Positions 10,574-21,267 of a stretch of 64,000 nucleotides of DNA are shown piece by piece. Every line of letters begins with the position of its first letter. The first letter of the stretch is position 1. Source of the stretch: Xenopus tropicalis. Its lineage: Eukaryota; Chordata; Amphibia; Anura; Pipidae. The stretch spans positions 66,213,892 to 66,277,891 of the forward strand of contig NC_030684.2 of assembly GCF_000004195.4 (NCBI RefSeq), given 5' to 3'. The notes beneath the pieces were generated by a model. The model was given only the letters and a program-made list of their open reading frames with translations. It was not told the DNA's origin and ran no database searches. Made by a program: the position numbers and the translations under genes.

Positions 10574-13500
10574 ACAAGGGGGGGGTGGGTGAGCTAGAAT
10601 TCCATGGGAAAATTAGTGTAGACGGGGTAGGGGGACTAGCAAAGGGTTGTGGGGGAGGAGTGAGGGGGGCATATAGTTTATCAGATAAGGAGCTTCCGTT
10701 ACAAGGAAAGCAGTCTCATAATTGCCTTAGCTCTAATTCTCCCTTAGCTAATGTAAACATCAGAGGGAGAAGTAATAATCTCCGCTGCATGCTGGCTAAT
10801 GCGCGTAGCTTGTCGGGTAAATTAGGGGAGCTGCAAGCTATTGCATGTATTGAAAATTATGATTTAATAGGTATCACTGAGACCTGGTGGGATGATAAAT
10901 GCGACTGGGCTGTGAATTTAAATGGGTATACACTTTTTAGGAGGGACAGAGAGATTAAAAAGGGTGGAGGGGTTTGTCTTTACGTAAAGTCAGACTTAAA
11001 GCCATGTAATAAAGACATTACCAATGAAAACGTCGAATCTCTTTGGGTAGAAATTTCAGTAGGGCTGAAGGTCACAAAGAAAATGATCATTGGTGTATGT
11101 TATAAACCACCCCGTATAGATGAGGGGGATGAGGCCCAGCTATTGTTGCAAATGGAGGAGGCTTCAAAACTGGGTCAAGTTGTTGTTATGGGGGACTTTA
11201 ATTATCCGGACATTGACTGGAGTAATGGGGTGGCTAAGTCAGAAAAAGCTAGTAGGTTTGTAAATATGCTAAATGACAACTTTTTATTTCAGGCAGTTCA
11301 AGAACCCACTAGGAATGACGCTATTTTGGACCTGGTGATTTCTAATAATAATGAACTTATCTCTAACATTTGTGTGGGTGAGCATTTGGGGAACAGTGAT
11401 CACAACATGGTCTCCTTTGAGATAATGCTGCAGAGACAGCGCTATAAGGGAGTAACTAAAACACTCAATTTTAGACGTGCAGACTTTGCCAGTATAAGGG
11501 CATCTCTGCAATGTGTCAACTGGGAAAGGCTTTTCATGGGGTTAGACACAGAAGGAAAATGGAACATCTTTAAAACATTGCTTTGTAGGTATACGCAACA
11601 GTATATCCCCCTAGTAAGCAAGGAGAGGCATCGCAAAGCAAAACCTTTATGGCTGAATAAAAGTGTTATTGTCGAGGTTGGTAAGAAAAAACGTGCTTTT
11701 AGGGCATTCAAGTTAGCTGGGACAGCAGAAACTTTCATCAGGTACAAGGAAGCAAATAAAGCATGCAAAAAAGCTATCAGGCAAGCTAAAATAGAGATGG
11801 AAAGGGATATTGCTGCTAGGAGTAAAAAGAATCCAAAATTATTTTTTAATTATGTGAATAGTAAAAAAATGAAGCAAGAAGGGGTGGGAACTTTATTATC
11901 ACGGGGGGGTACGTTGGTTGATGAAAACGGGGAAAAAGCTGAAATTTTGAACTCTTATTTTTCATCTGTCTATACATCTGAGGAGCCAGATAATGAAGGC
12001 TTCCCTTGTAATATGCCCAGTTCTAGTAATTTAGCTACTGACGCATGGGTCACTCGGGAGGAAATTCAAAAGAGACTTGAACATGTAAAGGTAAACAAAG
12101 GTCCAGGGCCGGATGGGATTCATCCCAGGGTATTAAATGAGCTGAGCGCTGTGATTGCCAAGCCTCTTCACTTAATTTTTCAGGATTCATTGAGGTCTGG
12201 CATGGTGCCAAGAGACTGGCGGATTGCTAATGTGGTGCCGTTATTTAAAAAGGGATCCCGTTCTCAGCCTGAAAACTATAGGCCTGTTAGTCTGACATCA
12301 GTAGTAGGAAAACTTTTGGAAGGGGTAATAAGGGATAGGGTACTTGAATACATTGCAGTTCACAATACTATTAGTTTGTGCCAGCATGGTTTTATGCGTA
12401 ACAGATCTTGCCAGACTAATTTAGTTGCCTTTTATGAGGAGGTGAGTAGGAACCTTGATGCTGGAATGGCAGTTGATGTCATCTACTTGGACTTTGCTAA
12501 AGCGTTTGATACAGTACCTCACAGAAGGTTAATGATCAAATTAAGGAATATTGGCCTAGAACATAATATTTGTAATTGGATAGAAAACTGGCTGAAGGAT
12601 AGAGTACAAAGAGTGGTTGTAAATGGAACATTTTCTAATTGGACCAGTGTGGTTAGTGGAGTACCGCAGGGGTCAGTCCTTGGGCCTTTGCTGTTTAACT
12701 TGTTTATTAATGACCTGGAGGTGGGCATAGACAGTATTGTTTCTATTTTTGCTGATGACACTAAATTGTGCAAAACTATAAGTTCCATGCAGGATGCTGC
12801 CGCTTTGCAGAGCGATTTGACAAAATTAGATAACTGGGCAGCAAACTGGAAAATGAGGTTCAATGTTGATAAGTGCAAAGTTATGCACTTTGGTAGAAAT
12901 AATATAAACGCAAACTATCTACTGAATGGTAGTGTGTTGGGGGTTTCCTTAATGGAGAAGGATCTAGGGGTTTTTGTTGATAACAAGTTGTCTAATTCCA
13001 GGCAGTGTCATTCTGTGGCTACTAAAGCAAATAAAGTGCTGTCTTGTATAAAAAAGGGCATTGACTCAAGGGATGAGAACATAATTTTGCCCCTTTATAG
13101 GTCCCTGGTAAGGCCTCACCTTGAGTATGCAGTGCAGTTTTGGGCTCCAGTCCTTAAGAAGGATATTAATGAGCTGGAGAGAGTGCAGAGACGTGCAACT
13201 AAACTGGTTAAGGGGATGGAAGATTTAAACTATGAGGTTAGACTGTCGAGGTTGGGGTTGTTTTCTCTGGAAAAGAGGCGCTTGCGAGGGGACATGATTA
13301 CTCTGTACAAGTACATTAGAGGGGATTATAGGCAGTTGGGGGATGTTCTTTTTTCCCATAAAAACAATCAACGCACCAGAGGTCACCCCTCTAGATTAGA
13401 GGAACGGAGCTTCCATTTGAAGCAGCGTAGGTGGTTTTTCACGGTGAGGGCAGTGAGGTTATGGAATGCCCTTCCTAGTGATGTGGTAATGGCAGATTCT

Positions 13501-13584
13501 GTTAATGCCTTTAAGAGGGGCCTGGATGAGTTCTTGATCAATCAGAATATCCAAGGCTATTGTGATACTAATATCTACAGTTAG
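10549..13584 (+). CDS. CR1 ORF2: AP endonuclease and reverse transcriptase
   Basis: Frame open from 10549 to the TAG-type stop at 13582-13584; numbering here counts the GTG at 10561 as residue 1 (1,007 residues). The first ATG is residue 77, right at the endonuclease start (MLANARSL). Endonuclease motifs: GITETWW (Glu107), GDFNYPD (Asp212, Asn214), GNSDHN (Ser279, Asp280, His281). Reverse transcriptase motifs: VNKGPGPDGIHP (511-522), ENYRPVSLTS, LDFAKAFD (Asp644), SGVPQGSVLGPLLF (699-712) and FADD (730-733, catalytic Asp732-Asp733). The C-terminal tail contains the LWNALPSDVV block usual in this clade. The enzyme nicks target DNA and primes reverse transcription of the element RNA at the 3' end. 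No break is visible. The true start is uncertain: -1 frameshifting from ORF1, re-initiation or ATG at residue 77. Confidence 0.93.
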   Translation, partial: EVGGVFKLDKGGVGELEFHGKISVDGVGGLAKGCGGGVRGAYSLSDKELPLQGKQSHNCLSSNSPLANVNIRGRSNNLRCMLANARSLSGKLGELQAIACIENYDLIGITETWWDDKCDWAVNLNGYTLFRRDREIKKGGGVCLYVKSDLKPCNKDITNENVESLWVEISVGLKVTKKMIIGVCYKPPRIDEGDEAQLLLQMEEASKLGQVVVMGDFNYPDIDWSNGVAKSEKASRFVNMLNDNFLFQAVQEPTRNDAILDLVISNNNELISNICVGEHLGNSDHNMVSFEIMLQRQRYKGVTKTLNFRRADFASIRASLQCVNWERLFMGLDTEGKWNIFKTLLCRYTQQYIPLVSKERHRKAKPLWLNKSVIVEVGKKKRAFRAFKLAGTAETFIRYKEANKACKKAIRQAKIEMERDIAARSKKNPKLFFNYVNSKKMKQEGVGTLLSRGGTLVDENGEKAEILNSYFSSVYTSEEPDNEGFPCNMPSSSNLATDAWVTREEIQKRLEHVKVNKGPGPDGIHPRVLNELSAVIAKPLHLIFQDSLRSGMVPRDWRIANVVPLFKKGSRSQPENYRPVSLTSVVGKLLEGVIRDRVLEYIAVHNTISLCQHGFMRNRSCQTNLVAFYEEVSRNLDAGMAVDVIYLDFAKAFDTVPHRRLMIKLRNIGLEHNICNWIENWLKDRVQRVVVNGTFSNWTSVVSGVPQGSVLGPLLFNLFINDLEVGIDSIVSIFADDTKLCKTISSMQDAAALQSDLTKLDNWAANWKMRFNVDKCKVMHFGRNNINANYLLNGSVLGVSLMEKDLGVFVDNKLSNSRQCHSVATKANKVLSCIKKGIDSRDENIILPLYRSLVRPHLEYAVQFWAPVLKKDINELERVQRRATKLVKGMEDLNYEVRLSRLGLFSLEKRRLRGDMITLYKYIRGDYRQLGDVLFSHKNNQRTRGHPSRLEERSFHLKQRRWFFTVRAVRLWNALPSDVVMADSVNAFKRGLDEFLINQNIQGYCDTNIYS
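10564..10570 (+). promoter_or_regulatory. Candidate -1 ribosomal frameshift site TTTAAAC
   Basis: The last ORF1 codons read TGT TTA AAC TAG. This places T TTA AAC, a canonical X XXY YYZ slippery heptamer, in the zero frame immediately before the stop. A -1 slip reads TTT AAA CTA GAC, which is exactly the ORF2 frame. ORF2 has a stop at 10546-10548 and no ATG until codon 77, so a fusion by frameshifting would explain how the intervening region is translated. Use in vivo is inferred. Confidence 0.5.
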
Positions 13585-13725
13585 TACTAGTGGTTGTATT
13601 TATAGTTTATGTATGTGAGTATAGATTGGTAGGTGTGGGTTAGGTGTGCTGGGTTTACTTGGATGGGTTGAACTTGATGGACACAGGTCTTTTTTCAACC
13701 CTATGTAACTATGTAACTATGTAAC
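13585..13725 (+). other. CR1 3' UTR with hairpin and TATGTAAC octamers
   Basis: Short 3' UTR with GGGTTGAACTTGATGG, then TTTTCAACCC, which can pair as a stem, followed by three TATGTAAC-type octamers. The motif order matches CR1 3' ends in general, thought to be the recognition site for the element's own reverse transcriptase. The same ending, with four octamers, closes the - strand copy at 49175. Confidence 0.85.
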
Positions 13726-13799
13726 TATACTTAACAGGGGCATGGACTTTTTAAGGATAACACAAGTTCATTGTTGAGTACTTTTATGATGGTTTTAGG

Positions 13800-13813
13800 G
13801 CACTAGGGGGCGC
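13800..13813 (+). promoter_or_regulatory. CTCF-like motif next to the CR1 3' end (forward)
   Basis: GCACTAGGGGGCGC matches the CTCF core at all but the first base, about 75 bp after the CR1 tail. Confidence 0.45.
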
Positions 13814-14949
13814 CTACAGCAAGAATGGCTGGTCACAATATTTATTACCACCTGTACCGATAGATATAGGTTGAAGCATCTCTGGAGGTTAACACACAAA
13901 ATCATTCAGCTTTCTGATATCAAGCTTTACATAGACAGAAACAATAGATCATCTACACTCACCCATTATCAATATATATAGGACATTAAGACATTCTGTG
14001 CTTTAAGCTACCAAGATATGCCCTCCCCTTTAAGCAAAACAGGGATTGGTTGTCCATATATTACAATATACTTAAAGATGGTCAGCTACGTCCGTCATGC
14101 CTGGTCCGGGGATAGTAGCTTGCTACAGAATGTTATGTAAATCACTCCCAGGTGTATTTTTAGTTGATCTAAAATGTTGCAATTTTGTTTCTTTAAAGGA
14201 TTCCCTGTGTATGTAAGTAGGTAAACCTTTTCATATCCCTCAAGTTACATGACTTTTGTTCAGGATGGGCATAAAAGTTGTCCATGGACTTTATTTTTTC
14301 CCTTTAAATATTTATTTTGCTCTAGGGGTTTGTAAATAGAATATACTCAAAAAAATGTACAAAAACAACCATTTAAATAAGAATCAGAAATATTCTTCAG
14401 TCAAAGCATACATTTTACAAAAAAACAAATTAAAAAACAACATTCTAGGGATATAACTTCAATAAAAGGAATATATTTATCCCCATATTGAACATTTTAC
14501 CAACAATGAATTGTGATTTGTTGACATATAAACCCTACTGCTATTGGTCCACAAAAAGGTCATCAAATTTCAAGACAGAATTTCAAGACAGAAATTGTCA
14601 TTCAGTCAAAGGACACATGTGAAATAATGAACAATCAAATGAACAATTTAATTGCTTCCTGTAACAAATGAAATGTAAGACCACTTAGTCATAGGGTCAT
14701 GAAAGTGACAGTCTGAGAGATAGCTAGCATATAGGTCTGTCACTATGATGGATTGAAAACTGGATCACAATATAGGACCTGCAACTGAGTTTACAAACTT
14801 GAACCCTCTCTATATATCAATGTATAAAAAGGTGAAACATTTTAAATTAACCCAAGGCAAAGCAAGTTAATTGGCCATTTAGTTTGAATTTAATACTAGT
14901 AAATTTGATGCCCAAATATCCCCAACTATAGTCACAGTATACTCAGAGC

Positions 14950-15155
14950 TAGCAACATTTTTCGGCAGGCATGGATTTGAGGTGAAAGTGAAGAAAAAGT
15001 TGAGGTTGCGTCAAAAAATTAAGTAAAAAAAAAAAGTCACAGACATGTCAAAAAAGTTGCACATGTAACAAAAAAAAATCACACGATCGCCACGTTTCGT
15101 AAATTTTTCGCTAATTTTCCAGCGAATCGAAATGGGACAGATTCGCTCATCACTA
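14950..15155 (+). mobile_element. hAT-like MITE with perfect 8-bp duplication
   Basis: Element from TAGCAACATTTTTC to GCTCATCACTA, flanked by CTCAGAGC at 14942-14949 and 15156-15163. The family consensus visible in this window begins TAGTGATGAGCGAATTTTTT and ends GACAGATTCGCTCATCACTA; 8-bp duplications indicate hAT. Confidence 0.85.
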
Positions 15156-15459
15156 CTCAGAGCAAGTGTAAATTAGGCAATTTATGAACTTTGATAGAGA
15201 TTCCAATTCAATTAACTACAAACTTATTGGAATCAAATGTCAAAGAAAATGATGAATAATACTCTGTGGCAACATTACCCAGAAACCCTTACCCCTGACT
15301 CACTCTTGCAGTAATTATTTGAACTAAAAGGAAGATTGGAAAGGATATTCAAGACCTCTCATTTTGTTTATGGTACTAATCACAATTGTATCCATGCCAT
15401 ACACTTTACAATTTAATGCACACCATGGTCAATTATATGAATAAAATATCTCACGAGCA

Positions 15460-15685
15460 TGGGCGCTGCTGCCATGGGGAGTGTTAAGAAACCTGCCTTA
15501 GGTGGCAGTGCCTGGCAAGTTACCAGGGCTGGCAAAAATCCACTTCTGGTAACTTAAAGTGATGAAATTCTGATTTTTATTTCTACTTTTTTATCTATTA
15601 AACTCTCCACACTAGCTATGCAGCCCCCCCTCGCAGCACCAACTTGGCTAGATCAGGAGTCCAGGACCCCTGAGGCGGTGCTGCT
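15460..15685 (+). mobile_element. MITE with GGGCGCTGCTGCC/GGCGGTGCTGCTCA ends
   Basis: TGGGCGCTGCTGCCATGG at the left and TGAGGCGGTGCTGCT at the right, flanked by CACGAGCA and CATGAGCA (one mismatch). The interior keeps CTGCCTTAGGTGGCAG. An 8-bp duplication again suggests hAT. Confidence 0.6.
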
Positions 15686-17969
15686 CATGAGCAATCATTT
15701 TCTCATTGCTATTCCCTAATTATTTATAAACCATTTTAGTTTAAAAGCAGTTAAGTATATCAATAATAGTTTGTGCTGGTGGGAATAACAGTGTGGTTCT
15801 CGTCTATTTACTGCATATGCTTTGTAATGTAAAGCAACATAACCATGTATTATAAATGTTAACAAGTCTTGATATATTACCTACCTATTTGTGCTTGTAA
15901 CAGGAAAATATCACATTTTTGTTTTTTTGGAAATATTGAATATGCCTGATTGACTTTACCCTCACATTCTACTCATTATTTTCAATAAGTCTAGAAAGAT
16001 GAAGATCTTGGATTGAAAATTTGCTTAAATTTCTAGGACAGTTCCTATTGACCTTGAAATTTATACATTGGCCTTTAGATAATTTTTTACATTTGATTTA
16101 TAGTTAATAAATTTCAAACATTTTGGTTTCAGAAACTCATTTGATTTTTTAATTTTAGCGCAAAAGAGCTCACGGCAAACACAACTTCAAATGCTAATAA
16201 ATCTTCCTCTTTGGTTTTGCGGTCTGTTCTTCTTAATAATGCACATAGTTTCAAGGACTTAATATTACTTTATACTTCTGTCCATGGTTGGGGGTTGGCC
16301 ACAAAAAATCACTGGCACACAGGGCAAATGCAGCAGGTTGATCTCTTTCAAGTTTGCCCTGTATGCCGCTTCTAATGTTCTATGTTCTTCTAATGTTGGA
16401 AACATAAGGGTGTGCGAGTACCTCTCCTTTTGCGTTTGGGTTCTTAAGACTGGTTGTCCTTTACCCAAATATGAATTTGGCAGCACTTAAGGTGAAACAT
16501 TGGTACCTAAAATATAATGTTGTATTCAAATAAACTATAAGCTATAGTAATTCACAAAGTATATATACCATTTTTGCAACAAGGGTACAAGGAGACAAAA
16601 AGATAAGAAGCCCCACCTCATTTGAAAATCAAGGTAGGAGTTTCAGGGAGTAAAAGTTTCTGAAATGAGATGAGAACGTTTCTTAAATAAGTTTATAAAG
16701 TACTGTTACGCATTACGAATTTGCTTTACTTTTTGTGCAAAACATTCTTTGTAGGACTCCACCATTGTGAGACCTAATCCCATTTATCAGTTAAATTAAT
16801 ATGCCTGTATTTCCAGATTTCCCCAGGGAGTTAGATTTAGCAAGAAGATTTGACTTGAAAGGACACAGATGAGTCAGAGAAAGATTGTGCTGCTGAATAT
16901 GATTTTTTGCATAGGGGCAATATATGAGTGGAATAACAATTTTGTGATGCTCCATAGGTGCAACCTTATGCTAGACTTTTGGTGAATATTCTCTGTTAAT
17001 GAAAAATAAAAGTAAGCAAGTTGCCAGGCTGGATTGCTTAGGGCCCCCTGGCCTGCCCCAGAAAGAGAGATCTGTCACTAAATTCCTATTGAGAACAAAA
17101 TTTAAATATTTCTGGACGCTTTAGATGGCTGCTAAATTGTGCCACTTTACTATTAAGAGGTCTGGTTTGCTTTAGAACTAAGACAAATTAAGCATCCATA
17201 TAAGCCAAGACATTTTGTTTTACCAGGGAACTGAATATTTTGACCAGACACTCAACATCTTTTTCATTTCAGAATCACAGAATTATAGGAAGATGCAAGT
17301 GTCAGCCCTATGTATTTCATTAGCACCCTCAAAATGTAGAGGTATAAATGTATGTCTGATGAAAATGGCACACGCATTTCTAAAATATAGTCAGCATTTA
17401 TATTCAAAATCTTGTTTTAACATTATTTCTTGATTTTGATTATGTATAATGCGTATTTTAAACAAACACATCGAGAAATCTATTTTCAGTCTCCACAACA
17501 TTTTTATTCATGACTTGAATATCCAGGGTGCTAACAATCAGTTTTACGTTTAGCTACTAAATTAAAATTGTAAATAGTGTAAGCCTAAGCAGCTTTTCTA
17601 AGTCTACGGAATCAGTCTATGCATCTTTACAGGGATCAATTCAATTAAGCTTCAAGGATTCTGTATTTTGTAATTTATAGGTTAAACATGCTAATGCTTT
17701 AATTTTCTTCTACATAATCCCGAATTCTATGGGTTGGTTGGACATTGCCTTATGACAAAGATAAATAAATGCAAAGCACAGAACTACAGAAACATGAACA
17801 ACATACATTTTTCATATTACCATCAGTAAATTAATATTATCCTTAATCCAGTAATTTTACTGTATTTCATTAGAGACAAATGTTAAAAGAGGCATATCCA
17901 ATTCAGCATGTATAATTATATGGTAAGACTATTGCTATTCTGTCTCAACATATGAGATATGATTTTTAT
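15686..17969. other. No gene seen
   Basis: AT-rich sequence without recognisable coding or repeat boundaries. Confidence 0.6.
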
Positions 17970-18286
17970 TTATTGCTAGTGTCCAATTTAACCTAGCAAC
18001 CAGGCGGCACTGTTCTCTATGAGAGACTGGAAGATAAATAGGAGAGAAGCCAAATAGAAAGATAAGTAAAAGAATATTACAATAACATTTTATCCTCACA
18101 GAGCAAAAGGCTCTTTTTTGGCTGCCAGGGTCCAACAAAGCTGGAAAGAGGCAGAAGGGGAAGGTAAATAATTAAAAAACTCTAAAAAATTAAAGAAAGA
18201 AAAAAAAAAAAAGGAAAAAGAAGTCAAAGGGAAAAGTTGCAAATATTACAACATTCTAAAAAAAACAAGAACTACCCCTTTAAAAG
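17970..18286 (+). mobile_element. T2-type MITE relative at the left edge of the tandem duplication
   Basis: Contains AACCTAGCAACCAGGCGGC, GCTGGAAAGAGGCAGAAGG and ends AACTACCCCTTTAAA. The right part recurs in the duplication at 19291-19469. Confidence 0.6.
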
Positions 18287-19274
18287 ATATTAGAATATAT
18301 CAAGCTGTTCTGTAATTTGTTAGATAACATTCTCTTCTTTATGTTATAGAGTTCATAAAGTTGTTCTCAACACTTTACTAGTGATAAGTGAATTTTTTCA
18401 CCAGGAATGGATTTGCAAAATTTGCAGCAAAAAAATTTGTTGTGCGGATTTTTTTTTTTGGCGTGCATTAAAATGGGTGCAGTCGCGTCAAAATAAGGGA
18501 GCGGTTGCGGCAAAAAACACTCAGGCAACAAAAAAAAGCCGCGGCAAAAAAAAAAATAGCCATGGGCGACAAAAAAAATAGCCGCGGACGACAAAAAAAA
18601 TAGCCGCGGACGACAAAAAAAATTGCATGACTAATGCGTTTCGCGAATTTTATGGTGAAGCAAAACAGGACAGATTCACTCATCACTACATACTGTATTT
18701 ATTATAAGCAATTTTGTGTCAAGCAAGATGCCCTGTTGCCTTTTTGACATTCTGAAGAGATTTCTTTGCTGAGGCAGTTTTAGCTTTCAGCCACATACTG
18801 AAGTTGTATGATGGGTGGTAGATTGTGAATAGAGTTGGGCAGATTATTCTAATACACAAACACTATTCAACTAACTTTGTCTGCAAGACAGGGAGAAACC
18901 AAGATTTCAGTAAATCTACGTGTTGCAGCTACAAAACGCCATAAAATACCCTGCCATAGACAAAGACTGAGACATAGGGACACATTTACTAAAATGTGTT
19001 TTTTTCTGGCCTTGAAACGCGATATGGTATAAATTCAGAGTAAACACAATCATTTCTGTAGTTCTAAAATGTATCGACAATACGAAAATATCGCAATTGA
19101 GTTCCGAAAGTCACAAAATCTTCAGGCCAAAAGTTTGTTAACGCCATGAAAACCTTTCTGGCTTTGAAGCCTTCCATAGGACTCCATGGCACTCCACAGA
19201 TCAAAACTGGTGAAAAGGTTGTCCCGATGAAAGAGCAACCAAAGCGCTAACGAATTCCGAAATGTTCATATTCT
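18111..19274 (+). repeat. Tandem duplication, unit 1
   Basis: Starts CTCTTTTTTGGCTGCC and ends GAAATGTTCATATTCTT. It is almost identical to unit 2 apart from indels in the hAT-like MITE and a poly-A tract. It includes part of a T2 MITE, a hAT MITE and half of a Harbinger-like MITE. Confidence 0.93.
18379..18688 (+). mobile_element. hAT-like MITE inside tandem-duplication unit 1
   Basis: From TAGTGATAAGTGAATTTTTT to CACTCATCACTA. The interior holds three near-identical copies of a roughly 22-bp unit (GCCGCGGACGACAAAAA-type, 18540-18625). Confidence 0.8.
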
Positions 19275-19290
19275 TAGGGTCCAACATAGT

Positions 19291-20414
19291 CTCTTTTTTG
19301 GCTGCCAGGGTCCAACAAAGCTGGAAAGAGGCAGAAGGGGAAGGTAAATAATTAAAAAACTCTAAAAAATGAAAGAAAGAAAGAAAAAAAAAAAAAGGAA
19401 AAAGAAGTCAAAGGGAAAAGTTGCAAATATTACAACATTCTAAAAAAAACAAGAACTACCCCTTTAAAAGATATTAGAATATATCAAGCTGTTCTGTAAT
19501 TTGTTAGATAACATTCTCTTCTTTATGTTATAGAGTTCATAAAGTTGTTCTCAACACTTTACTAGTGATAAGCGAATTTTTTCACCAGGAATGGATTTGC
19601 AAAATTCGCCGCAAAAAAATTTGTTGTGCGGATTTTTTTTTTGGCGTGCATTAAAATGGGTGCGGTCGCGGCAAAAAAAGCTCAGGCAACAAAAAAAAAG
19701 CCGCGGCAAAAAAAAAATAGCCATGGGCGACAAAAAAAATAGCCGCGGACGACAAAGAAAATTGCATGACTAATGCGTTTCGCGAATTTTATGGTGAAGC
19801 AAAACAGGACAGATTCACTCATCACTACATACTGTATTTATTATAAGCAATTTTGTGTCAAGCAAGATGCCCTGTTGCCTTTTTGACATTCTGAAGAGAT
19901 TTCTTTGCTGAGGCAGTTTTAGCTTTCAGCCACATACTGAAGTTGTATGATGGGTGGTAGATTGTGAATAGAGTTGGGCAGATTATTCTAATACACAAAC
20001 ACTATTCAACTAACTTTGTCTGCAAGACAGGGAGAAACCAAGATTTCAGTAAATCTACGTGTTGCAGCTACAAAACGCCATAAAATACCCTGCCATAGAC
20101 AAAGACTGAGACATAGGGACACATTTACTAAAATGTGTTTTTTTCTGGCCTTGAAACACGATATGGTATAAATTCAGAGTAAACACAATCATTTCTGTAG
20201 TTCTAAAATGTATCGACAATACGAAAATATCGCAATTGAGTTCCGAAAGTCACAAAATCTTCAGGCCAAAAGTTTGTTAACGCCATGAAAACCTTTCTGG
20301 CTTTGAAGCCTTCCATAGGACTCCATGGCACTCCACAGATCAAAACTGGTGAAAAGGTTGTCCCGATGAAAGAGCAACCAAAGCGCTAACGAATTCCGAA
20401 ATGTTCATATTCTT
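19291..20414 (+). repeat. Tandem duplication, unit 2
   Basis: Second copy, about 41 bp shorter than unit 1. The junction at 19275-19290 contains AGGGTCCAACA, a word also found inside the unit (18127), which suggests a microhomology-type join. Unit 2 continues into the intact rest of the Harbinger-like MITE. Confidence 0.93.
19563..19827 (+). mobile_element. hAT-like MITE inside tandem-duplication unit 2
   Basis: Same element as at 18379, but about 45 bp shorter, having lost one GCCGCGGACGACAAAAA unit and part of the GCGTCAAAATAAGG block. Confidence 0.8.
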
Positions 20415-20562
20415 TGCGCAAAATACGATTTTTTTTGTGTACATTTACCGAAAACCACGAAAATCTTGTGAACTTTTAACGTTTTGCATACATTCCAAAA
20501 TGTTCTATAATTTAGAAAAAATACGAATTAATCTCGAAATTGTTTAGTAAATGGGCCTTATA
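20118..20562 (+). mobile_element. Harbinger-like MITE, complete copy next to the tandem duplication
   Basis: Starts GGGACACATTTACTAAAATG and ends GTTTAGTAAATGGGCC. The first half is also present at 18978-19274, in the first unit of the tandem duplication, where the copy breaks off at ATGTTCATATTCTT. Confidence 0.7.
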
Positions 20563-21267
20563 GCCTGAGAATTGTCTCTGCTAAAACACACATAGACACA
20601 GTTATTAATATTGTCTATTTTGAACCCACGACAAGTAGCTTCATGTGTCATTGGCCTAAAACTTGGTGGACTTTAGCTAAGCAAATCACTTAGGAAGCCC
20701 TCATATGAATTCTAAAAATGAGACCAATCCTATATAGTATGCCCCAATTTAATGCTTAATATTTCTGTATCTGTAGGTGGAATGAATGCATCATGAACAG
20801 ATGCTTGGTCTCTTTATGTTACTCTCATTTTGCCCTTTTGTCCCAGGTATAACAGTCTAACTCTCCCACTGTTACCCGCTGGGTTCTGCGATTACTGACC
20901 AAAAACTCCATCCACAATATGTTTACGTTTTTGATTTTAAAATCATTTTGTGAATCTTTAAATTCAACTTGGAAATTCTATAAGTTACTGTATATCCTTA
21001 ATTTTGTTTATAGGGGGTACATTATTACTGTTGTAGGTGGAAAACAATATATTATCTTTAAACCTAACGCTAAGAAATTTTTTTCGCCAATTATGGATTT
21101 TCCAGCAAATGTTTCCCCCATAGACTCCAGTTTATTCTGCACATAAAACGTAACCTTAAAAAAAGTTGTTATAGAAAAATCACCACAAAAACTGCACATT
21201 AACTTTGATGTGTTTCTCAAACTTTCTCGCAGTTTCATAATTTTTTTGGTGAAACAATAGGGACATA

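Larger units (their letters stand above)
8834..13725 (+). mobile_element. Full-length CR1-clade non-LTR retrotransposon
   Basis: A complete LINE of about 4.9 kb: tandem 5' UTR monomers, ORF1 (9587-10573), ORF2 (to 13584), a short 3' UTR with a GGGTTGAA...TTCAACCC hairpin and an ACTTGATGG motif, and a TATGTAAC octamer tail. The 3' end resembles the conserved CR1 3' terminus. The octamer TATACTTA occurs at 8826-8833 and 13726-13733 and may be the target-site duplication; CR1 elements often lack clear ones, and the right copy overlaps the tail motif. Both ORFs are free of stops and frameshifts and keep their catalytic residues, suggesting a recent insertion. It lies in sense orientation within the inferred htr2c intron. 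Confidence 0.93.

Noticed and set aside
12519..12878. 119-residue - strand frame
   Set aside because: Antisense shadow of CR1 ORF2; the same shadow appears at 50026-50379 (+).
18367..19773. Frames rich in Phe or Lys around the duplicated hAT MITE
   Set aside because: Products of poly-A/T and GCCGCGG repeats.
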